DNA from: UBA3941 sp035647175
GTDB taxonomy: Bacteria; Bacillota; Clostridia; Caldicoprobacterales; UBA3941
Length of the DNA stretch: 6,142 nucleotides
Assembly (NCBI GenBank): GCA_035647175.1
Contig: DASRNX010000002.1
Span: 1-6,142, forward strand
Direction of reading: 5' to 3'
Within the stretch, counting starts at the first letter, position 1. The number at the start of each line of letters is the position of its first letter. A program made the position numbers and the translations under genes. Shown here in pieces: positions 1-4,729 of the stretch. Under the pieces are notes generated by a model that worked only from the letters and a program-made list of their open reading frames with translations, did not search any database and was not told the DNA's origin.

Positions 1-20
1 CTTTGCATACGTTCCGTGTA

Positions 21-509
21 TTAATTATTATTATGGTTGTTATCATGGAGTACCTGATCTATCACTATGACCAAGGCCAATAAAAACCCATAATCTTCGC
101 CTTCTTTAATGTCTACGCCATAGGTGTCGGAGAATGAAAACCAGCGCTTGGATACCTCTGCCACTTGTTCGCCGTTCTTTAGGATGGAAAAGTTCATCCC
201 AAGAAAGTTACCTTGGATAGTGAAGTTACCTAGGGTGCTGTTAATGTTGAATCGAGGCTTAAAAAAGGTAAATTCCTTTTTGACCTTTGCCATAGGTCTA
301 CCGGATTGATAGATTGTATATTCGGGGAGGAACCTGAGTATCTTCTGTTCTATATAGTAGAGTTCCTGTCCGGCCATATCATAGATCCTGAGTTTATTAC
401 CAAGGGTAAAGACCCTGCCCTTGACCACAAAATGGTCATTTCCATGTTCATCCTTGATTGTAAAGCTGTCACCAAAGGAAAATATTCTTTGCCTCACTAC
501 AAACCGCAT
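21..509 (-). CDS. LURP-one-related (LOR/YxjI-like) family protein
   Basis: This is a 162-residue protein of the LURP-one-related family (Tubby-like beta-barrel fold), about the length of Bacillus YxjI. The family signs are the start MRFVVRQRIFSFGDSFTI, the alternating short beta-strand pattern (VKGRVFTLGNKLRIYD at about 29-44, then LYYIEQKILRFLPEYTIY), and the hydrophobic C-terminal helix DYGFLLALVIVIDQVLHD (139-156). In this fold that helix runs through the barrel. The biochemical role of bacterial members is unknown; a membrane or phospholipid link is suggested only by the fold's relation to scramblases. The last residues are an Asn/His-rich tail (HDNNHNNN). I chose the ATG at 509 because AAGGGGGA lies 7 bases upstream and the family N-terminus begins there. 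The longer reading from 578 adds 23 residues without family character. It is divergent from the acid-sugar operon and shows no functional tie to it. Confidence 0.88.
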   Translation of the reverse strand: MRFVVRQRIFSFGDSFTIKDEHGNDHFVVKGRVFTLGNKLRIYDMAGQELYYIEQKILRFLPEYTIYQSGRPMAKVKKEFTFFKPRFNINSTLGNFTIQGNFLGMNFSILKNGEQVAEVSKRWFSFSDTYGVDIKEGEDYGFLLALVIVIDQVLHDNNHNNN

Positions 510-516
510 GATGGAA

Positions 517-524
517 TCCCCCTT
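517..524 (-). promoter_or_regulatory. Ribosome binding site deciding the LOR protein start
   Basis: Read on the minus strand this is AAGGGGGA, 7 bases before the ATG at 507-509. It supports the 162-residue form over the in-frame start at 578, which would place this purine tract inside the coding region. Confidence 0.7.
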
Positions 525-533
525 TATGCATGG

Positions 534-563
534 ATTATAACGGCTATTTATATACCCGTTATA
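534..563 (-). promoter_or_regulatory. Candidate promoter for the LOR gene
   Basis: On the minus strand a perfect TATAAT (534-539) lies 25 bp upstream of the chosen start codon. The hexamer 17 bp further upstream (557-562, ATAACG) matches TTGACA at only three of six positions, so this is a good -10 box with a poor -35 box. A second AT-rich element (TATAAA, 547-552) lies close by. It was judged by eye only. Confidence 0.35.
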
Positions 564-591
564 GATAAACAACTGCAACTATAAAATTTAT

Positions 592-603
592 CATCTGCAG
601 ATG
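592..603. repeat. Perfect 12-bp palindrome CATCTGCAGATG between inverted AGATAAAC/GTTTATCT arms
   Basis: The 12 bases read identically on both strands. They lie inside a wider inverted repeat whose 8-bp arms are at 563-570 and 621-628. The core ATCTGCA recurs at 625-631 in TTTATCTGCA. This could be a binding site for a dimeric regulator of either divergent gene, but no known consensus was recognised. Confidence 0.45.
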
Positions 604-788
604 GACCCAGTCGGTCTGTAGTTTATCTGCAAACAGCCATGTTATTAGGCATAAAAGCTATACTAATGTCTATTATACACCCATTAGAAAAATAACCAAC
701 CATATATTTTTCGATCCAGAGCATAGGATCAATCAGCCGGCGTAAAATCATCAGCGACACTTCTCTTTTTATAGGCCCTTAATTAGCT

Positions 789-798
789 GTGATTTCAC
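789..798. repeat. Short palindrome GTGATTTCAC overlapping the operon promoter region
   Basis: The arms GTGA and TCAC flank a 2-base centre. The site ends 13 bp before the candidate -10 box of the operon, where an activator or repressor could act. The spacing does not fit the TGTGA-N6-TCACA pattern of CRP/FNR proteins. It is short enough to occur by chance. Confidence 0.25.
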
Positions 799-807
799 GT
801 ATATTTA

Positions 808-816
808 TGATATTAT
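808..816 (+). promoter_or_regulatory. Candidate extended -10 promoter of the acid-sugar operon
   Basis: TGATATTAT combines a TGN extension (808-810) with a near-consensus -10 hexamer TATTAT (811-816). No good -35 hexamer lies 16-18 bp upstream, which is tolerable for an extended -10 promoter. Transcription would begin near 823, about 90 bp before the first gene and just upstream of the half-site cluster at 826-878. It was judged by eye only. Confidence 0.4.
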
Positions 817-825
817 ACAGATAAG

Positions 826-878
826 TTGACCTGTTATGCGCTTCATTACTGACATGTTTAACTAGCACAACAGGTTAA
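826..878 (+). promoter_or_regulatory. Candidate operator: three TGACCTGTT-like half-sites
   Basis: TTGACCTGTTA (826-836), TGACATGTTTA (850-860) and, inverted, AACAGGTTAA (869-878, reading TTAACCTGTT on the other strand) share the core TNACMTGTT. The outer two form a 10-position inverted repeat with a single mismatch at DNA level. They sit directly downstream of the predicted transcription start, where a bound repressor would block the operon. In RNA the outer copies could also pair as a 10-bp stem with one G-U. I cannot assign the regulator family; none is encoded in the window. Confidence 0.45.
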
Positions 879-896
879 ATTAAGCGATATAGACAT

Positions 897-905
897 GGGA
901 GATGA
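897..905 (+). promoter_or_regulatory. Ribosome binding site deciding the start of the LarA-like gene
   Basis: GGGAGATGA matches the extended anti-Shine-Dalgarno complement GGAGGTGA with one change and ends 8 bases before the ATG at 914. The upstream in-frame ATG at 902 lies inside this element and directly touches GGGAG, leaving no spacer, so it is a poor start. Confidence 0.65.
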
Positions 906-913
906 AAAGGTTT

Positions 914-2176
914 ATGCATGCAAAGGATCTTAAAATGATACCTGTCACCCAACGTTTTCCGGGCGATAAAGTGGATAATATTGAGAAGACCACCAGGGAA
1001 CAGATACAAAAAACAGGGGTCAGATTTAAAAAGGGCAGCCGTATTGCCATTACGGCAGGAAGTCGCGGTATTGCCAACATTGCCACCATCACAAAAGCTG
1101 CGGTTGATGAGGTTAAATCCCAGGGAGCCCTGCCCTTTATAATTCCGGCCATGGGCAGCCATGGGGGCGCGACCCCGGAGGGACAAAGAGAAGTCCTAGA
1201 GCATTACGGTGTTACGGAAGAGGCAATGGGTGCGCCCATAATCTCCTCCATGGATGTGGTATCGATACCCAACGAAGGCAATGATTTTAGACTATACATG
1301 TCCAAAGATGCCTATGAATCAGACGGAGTAATAGTTATCAACCGTATAAAACCCCATACTGACTTTCATGGGCAGGTAGAATCGGGGTTGATGAAGATGT
1401 GCGTTATAGGCCTTGGAAAACATGCCCAGGCTCTGGAGATGCACAGACTCGGGGTGTACGGACTGCGGGAGCTGGTACCGAAAGCGGCAAGGAAGATTCT
1501 GGCCACAGGGAAAATACAGCTGGGGATTGGTATCGTGGAGAATGCGCTGGATGAAACCTTTGCCATTGAGGCGGCGGATTTTCGGGGGATAGAGGCCCTA
1601 GACGCCAGACTTCTGGATTTGGCGCGCAAGAATATGCCTTCCATCCCCATAGACCGATTGGACCTTCTGATAGTCGATGAGTTGGGCAAGGATAAGAGCG
1701 GTACAGGGCTTGATACCAATATAATAGGACGGATGGGTATTTTGGGTCAGGAGGACTCGGACGGCCCCGATATTTCCTATATTATAGCCTGTTCCCTGAC
1801 AAAGGCTTCGGGGGGGAATGCCCTGGGGATGGGTCTGGCGGATTTTATAACCCAAGACTTCTACGATGAGATTGATTTTCCTGTGACCTATGAAAATGTC
1901 ATGACCTCCTCCTTTATAAAGCGAGGCAGGATGCCGATAGTCGCCAGGGATGAAGCTCAAGCGGTAGAATGGGCTCTGAGGGCCATGGGTCCAAAAAACC
2001 CCGATGATATTCTAGTAATGAGGATAAAATCTACCTTGGAATTGGGAAATTTACAGGTCTCCCCGGCTACTATGGAAAAAATCATGCAAGGTCCTGTATT
2101 TAAGGAGAGGGAAATACAAGTTTTGGGGGAAGCAACCCCAATCGTCGATAAAGATGGGCGTTTAAAATCCCTTTGA
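914..2176 (+). CDS. LarA-like nickel-dependent hydroxyacid racemase/epimerase superfamily protein (DUF2088)
   Basis: This 420-residue protein belongs to the LarA/DUF2088 superfamily, whose characterised members racemise or epimerise 2-hydroxyacids with a nickel pincer nucleotide (NPN) cofactor made by LarB, LarC and LarE. Residue positions are from the ATG at 914. Visible motifs are GSRGIAN (49-55), AMGSHGGATPEGQRE with His83 (matching the GTHR catalytic His108 of Lactiplantibacillus LarA), KPHTDFHGQ with His148 and His152 (matching His174), a downstream Lys161 and GKH with His170 (candidates for the cofactor lysine and the nickel-binding His200), and GKDKSGTGLDTNIIGR (258-273), typical of this subgroup. 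The spacing of Lys161 and His170 differs from LarA, so those two assignments are tentative. It is the first gene of the operon, 42 bp before the kinase. From that context I infer 2-epimerisation of a tetronate. Lactate racemase itself is unlikely. Cofactor-synthesis genes are not in the window. Confidence 0.85.
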   Translation: MHAKDLKMIPVTQRFPGDKVDNIEKTTREQIQKTGVRFKKGSRIAITAGSRGIANIATITKAAVDEVKSQGALPFIIPAMGSHGGATPEGQREVLEHYGVTEEAMGAPIISSMDVVSIPNEGNDFRLYMSKDAYESDGVIVINRIKPHTDFHGQVESGLMKMCVIGLGKHAQALEMHRLGVYGLRELVPKAARKILATGKIQLGIGIVENALDETFAIEAADFRGIEALDARLLDLARKNMPSIPIDRLDLLIVDELGKDKSGTGLDTNIIGRMGILGQEDSDGPDISYIIACSLTKASGGNALGMGLADFITQDFYDEIDFPVTYENVMTSSFIKRGRMPIVARDEAQAVEWALRAMGPKNPDDILVMRIKSTLELGNLQVSPATMEKIMQGPVFKEREIQVLGEATPIVDKDGRLKSL

Positions 2177-2205
2177 AGGTAAACATTTTGCATTGGGAAA
2201 GTTTT

Positions 2206-2214
2206 AGGGGAGGA
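2206..2214 (+). promoter_or_regulatory. Strong ribosome binding site of the kinase gene
   Basis: AGGGGAGGA ends 4 bases before the ATG at 2219. An out-of-frame ATG at 2215 lies between the site and the true start. The spacer is slightly short, but no other in-frame start is better placed. Confidence 0.6.
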
Positions 2215-2218
2215 ATGT

Positions 2219-3481
2219 ATGGTTAGGCTATTGATCATTGCCGACGATTTTACCGGAGCATTGGATACCGGCGTTCAGTTTTCCAAAATGGGGATATCCA
2301 CACAGGTATTCCTCTATGACGATGTGGACTGGGGCAATATAGAAAAGCATGTTCAGGTGATGGTAGTGGATACCCAGAGCCGACATTTAAGTAGCCATGA
2401 GGCGTATAAAAGGGTATTTCAGCTCACCAAACGGGCAAAAGAAATGGGAGTGAAGTTCTTCTATAAGAAGACCGATTCCACCTTAAGGGGCAATATTGGC
2501 TCCGAGATTGCCGCCTTAATGGATGCCTGCCATATGGAAAGGTTGCCCTTCATCCCCGCATATCCCAAGGCCGGTAGGACTACCAGGGATGGGATTCAAT
2601 ACGTGGACGATATACCCCTTCATATGACAGCTTTTGCAGGGGATCCTTTAAACCCCATAAAAGAGGCCAATATAGCAGGCATCATAAACAGGCAGACGGG
2701 TAAAGTTGTCCATAGCCTGAATATGGTCCATATCGAGCGGAACGATTATTTTCATGAGGGAAAGGGTATTTTTGTTTACGATGCCGTATCGGACGAGGAT
2801 CTGGAAGGGATATGCCGATTACTAACCCAGGATCAAGGTATTACAGGGATAGCAGGCTGTGCGGGTTTTGCCCCCTATATACCACGAATATTTAATCTGA
2901 ATACGGGCGCTAAGGATATGGGCAGAGCGACCCGTTTCCATAAGGCGGTCCTGATAGTCTGCGGCAGCATAAATGAGGTATCCATGTCCCAGGTAGCGTA
3001 CGCCGAAAATCGGGGCATAAAAAGTCAGCTCCTAAGCCCCCATAAGATGTTTCATAATGACTTTTTAAATAATCCGGAATATGAGACTATACTCACAAAT
3101 GCAATAGACACCCTTTTAGAGCATGGGATCCTTATACTAAAGACTGCCGATGAGGAGGGAGATATAATCTTCATAATGGGTGCCGGGGACGGATCTCCTG
3201 GGGAGAGTACATACAGGATAATCACAGGGTTTATTGGCTCTTTTGTAAGGGATATAATGAAGCGTACAAACATAGGCACCTTGGTGGTCTTTGGCGGGGA
3301 TACCGCTTTGGGGATAGTCGAGGGGCTTCACTGTACGGCTATTTTACCCCAAACCGAATTGCTCACCGGAATCCCCATATCTGCCCTGGGGAGCAAGCTT
3401 TTTAGCGGTACATTAATAACCAAGGCCGGTGGTTTCGGGGATGAGGGAACCCTTATGGACATAATTAATGCATTGGGTTAG
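2219..3481 (+). CDS. Four-carbon acid sugar kinase (DUF1537 family, DtnK/OtnK-like)
   Basis: This 420-residue protein is a full-length member of the DUF1537 kinase family, which phosphorylates four-carbon acid sugars (D-threonate, D-erythronate or 3-oxo-tetronate) on O4 with ATP. The N-terminal substrate domain shows LLIIADDFTGALDTG (4-18), DTQSRHL (51-57), KKTDSTLRGN (83-92) and PAYPKAGRTT (113-122). The C-terminal nucleotide domain shows CGSINEVSMSQ (248-258), FGGDTA (358-363) and TKAGGFGDEGTL (401-412), the glycine-rich ATP-binding end of the family. Nothing is truncated. It lies 42 bp after the LarA-like gene and upstream of a PdxA2-type dehydrogenase. That pairing points to D-threonate or D-erythronate kinase rather than the oxo-tetronate kinase found with aldolase-type operons. 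The exact stereoisomer cannot be read from the sequence. Confidence 0.92.
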   Translation: MVRLLIIADDFTGALDTGVQFSKMGISTQVFLYDDVDWGNIEKHVQVMVVDTQSRHLSSHEAYKRVFQLTKRAKEMGVKFFYKKTDSTLRGNIGSEIAALMDACHMERLPFIPAYPKAGRTTRDGIQYVDDIPLHMTAFAGDPLNPIKEANIAGIINRQTGKVVHSLNMVHIERNDYFHEGKGIFVYDAVSDEDLEGICRLLTQDQGITGIAGCAGFAPYIPRIFNLNTGAKDMGRATRFHKAVLIVCGSINEVSMSQVAYAENRGIKSQLLSPHKMFHNDFLNNPEYETILTNAIDTLLEHGILILKTADEEGDIIFIMGAGDGSPGESTYRIITGFIGSFVRDIMKRTNIGTLVVFGGDTALGIVEGLHCTAILPQTELLTGIPISALGSKLFSGTLITKAGGFGDEGTLMDIINALG

Positions 3482-3506
3482 TTGAAACTTCCTTACCCCC
3501 GGCATT

Positions 3507-3663
3507 GATTTGGGGAAAACTGAGGCTTATTTCATTTAAAAGCTGTCGCTTCCGATCGGGCCTCCTGCCGGTGGAATCGGCTTAAGGCATCCCGCCTGTT
3601 TTGCATGGGCGGATGGTTTACCCCAATATTCCCCAAATCGCATCGGGAAGCTGCCTTTTAAAT
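3507..3663 (+). ncRNA. Candidate structured leader RNA upstream of pdxA2, possibly pseudoknotted
   Basis: Four helices can be drawn by eye. P1 pairs ATTTAAAAG (3534-3542) with CTTTTAAAT (3655-3663) and, after an internal loop, GCTTCC (3548-3553) with GGAAGC (3646-3651), extended by GAT/ATC. Inside it, P2 (3560-3588) pairs GCCT with AGGC and GCCG with CGGC around a 7-base loop. P3 (3592-3612) pairs CCGCCT with GGGCGG around a 9-base loop. A perfect 11-bp match links GATTTGGGGAA (3507-3517) with TTCCCCAAATC (3629-3639) and crosses P1, so it is either a pseudoknot or an alternative fold. The 3' arm of P1 ends in TTTTAAATT, a weak terminator-like tail. I recognise no known riboswitch or T-box class. 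A small mobile inverted-repeat element is the main alternative. Confidence 0.45.
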
Positions 3664-3702
3664 TAAGATAATAGAAAGTGAATTACAAAACTGATTGATG
3701 AA

Positions 3703-3711
3703 GAGAAGGGA
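3703..3711 (+). promoter_or_regulatory. Ribosome binding site deciding the pdxA2 start
   Basis: GAGAAGGGA ends 7 bases before the ATG at 3719. The earlier in-frame TTG (3695) and ATG (3698) have only AT-rich sequence before them and would read through this site. The family N-terminus (hydrophobic strand, then MGD) also begins right at 3719. Confidence 0.65.
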
Positions 3712-3718
3712 TAAGTTG

Positions 3719-4690
3719 ATGTTGATTGGCATAACTATGGGAGACGCAAGCGGTATAGGACCCGAGCTCATCTTAAGGGCTTTTAAAGAAGGCAGCCTAG
3801 AGGGACACTTTATCGTAATAGGGGATTACAGGATTTTAGATTATTGCAGCAGACTATTGGACATAAAAATACCCTTCAACAAAATTGGGGATGTAACAGA
3901 ATATATTGAAGGTGTGCTAAATATCTATGATATGGGAATTATGGATGAATTCATGCCGGAGATAGGGAAAATTTCGAAGATAAGCGGCTATTCGGCCTAC
4001 AAGTACGTTGAACGGGCAACGGAAATGGCCCTTGGCGGGCAGATCCATGCCATCGTCACCCTGCCCATGAACAAGGAGGCCACCCGATTAAGCTTTCCCG
4101 ACTTCACCGGTCATACCGAGCTTATCGCTAAGGTCTGCGGCCAGGACAACTATACCATGATGCTGGCGTCGGATAAGCTGACGGTGACCCATGTTAGCAC
4201 CCACGTTTCCATGGGAGAAGCAGTAAATGCCGTAAAAAAGGAACGGATTTTAAAGGTCATAGAGCTGACTCACAATTCCCTTAGGTCCTTCGTCGAAAAA
4301 CCCAGAATCGCTGTGGCCGGATTAAATCCCCACGCCGGGGAAGGCGGCGCCTTTGGTAGGGAGGAGACAGACGAAATACTGCCTGCGGTACAATCCGCCC
4401 GGAAGTTAGGAATAGACGCAGTCGGACCTATTTCACCCGACACGGTCTTTGTAAAGGCGGTGAACAGGGAATATCACGGTGTGGTATGCATGTATCATGA
4501 CCAAGGCCACATCCCCATAAAGCTTCTGGATTTTGACGGCGGTGTAAATGTGACCTTGGGCCTTCGGGTGATTCGAACTTCGGTAGACCACGGTACTGCT
4601 TTCGATATCGCATACAAGGGGATTGCATCCCCTAAGAGCTTCATAAATGCCTATAATTTTGCGCGCCGAATGGTGAGCGGGGATGATTAA
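3719..4690 (+). CDS. pdxA2: PdxA2-type 4-phosphotetronate 3-dehydrogenase (PdxA family)
   Basis: This 323-residue NAD-dependent dehydrogenase of the PdxA family is close to the usual length of about 330. Positions are from the ATG at 3719. Visible motifs are IGITMGDASGIGPE (3-16), PMNKEAT (116-122), GHTE with His132, LNPHAGEGG with His205, GPISPDTVF (236-244) and YHDQGH with His260. The three histidines match the divalent-metal ligands of E. coli PdxA (His166, His211, His266), so the active site looks intact. Biosynthetic PdxA oxidises 4-phosphohydroxythreonine for vitamin B6. PdxA2 oxidises 4-phospho-D-threonate or 4-phospho-D-erythronate, whose 3-keto product decarboxylates to dihydroxyacetone phosphate. 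The DUF1537 kinase upstream strongly favours PdxA2, and many Firmicutes make B6 by the PdxST route instead. A B6 role is not formally excluded. The gene ends 39 bp from the convergent LysM-GH18 gene. Confidence 0.88.
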   Translation: MLIGITMGDASGIGPELILRAFKEGSLEGHFIVIGDYRILDYCSRLLDIKIPFNKIGDVTEYIEGVLNIYDMGIMDEFMPEIGKISKISGYSAYKYVERATEMALGGQIHAIVTLPMNKEATRLSFPDFTGHTELIAKVCGQDNYTMMLASDKLTVTHVSTHVSMGEAVNAVKKERILKVIELTHNSLRSFVEKPRIAVAGLNPHAGEGGAFGREETDEILPAVQSARKLGIDAVGPISPDTVFVKAVNREYHGVVCMYHDQGHIPIKLLDFDGGVNVTLGLRVIRTSVDHGTAFDIAYKGIASPKSFINAYNFARRMVSGDD

Positions 4691-4729
4691 CTGGTAATGG
4701 ATCGGCACAATAGGTCATATTAATCCTAA
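4691..4729. other. Short convergent gap without a clear terminator
   Basis: Two operons meet tail to tail across 39 bp. The only fold seen is a weak TAGG (4711-4714) with CCTA (4725-4728) pairing and no U-run on either strand. A Rho-dependent mechanism or overlapping 3' ends are possible. Confidence 0.5.

Larger units (their letters stand above)
510..913. other. Divergent intergenic region between the LOR gene and the acid-sugar operon
   Basis: I find no convincing protein gene in these roughly 400 bp; the open frames overlapping the left part are shadows of the LOR gene. The region is AT-rich and holds candidate promoters for both flanking genes. Palindromic elements seen by eye are: AGATAAAC (563-570) inverted as GTTTATCT (621-628) around the perfect palindrome CATCTGCAGATG (592-603); CTAATG (663-668) with CATTAG (682-687); a GATCC/GGATC hairpin (713-730); and GTGATTTCAC (789-798). 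The nonamer TATTATACA occurs twice (671-679 and 811-819). I see no intrinsic terminator with a clear U-run in it. Confidence 0.7.
3482..3718 (+). other. Long non-coding gap inside the operon
   Basis: These 237 bp separate the kinase stop from the chosen pdxA2 start, unlike the 42-bp gap upstream of the kinase. I see no protein gene in it. It is filled mainly by the foldable segment described separately (3507-3663) and ends with the pdxA2 ribosome binding site. I see no clear promoter for pdxA2, so read-through from upstream, possibly controlled by the structure, is the simplest view. Confidence 0.6.

Noticed and set aside
306..584. Plus-strand open frame of 92 codons overlapping the LOR gene
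   Set aside because: It lies opposite a clear LOR-family coding region, has no family resemblance I recognise, and has no convincing ribosome binding site.
713..730. GATCC/GGATC hairpin in the divergent region
   Set aside because: The stem is only 5 bp and no T-run follows on either strand. It is too weak to call a terminator or a regulatory hairpin.
832..845. Possible CcpA catabolite (cre) site, TGTTATGCGCTTCA
   Set aside because: Read on the minus strand it matches many cre positions but lacks the central CG at the required place, so catabolite control by this site is not supported.
826..855. TTGACC as the -35 of the operon promoter
   Set aside because: The hexamers 16-19 bp downstream (such as CTGACA, TGACAT) are not plausible -10 boxes; the extended -10 at 808-816 is a better candidate.
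3541..3600. T-box-like string GGTGGAATCGG in the gap before pdxA2
   Set aside because: It resembles the T-box core only loosely. The expected antiterminator context, specifier stem and AG-box upstream are absent, and the string sits in the loop and stem of hairpin P2.
3592..3620. Hairpin CCGCCT/GGGCGG as an intrinsic terminator after the kinase gene
   Set aside because: The stem is GC-rich but is followed by ATGGTTTA rather than a run of T, so it does not meet the usual terminator pattern.
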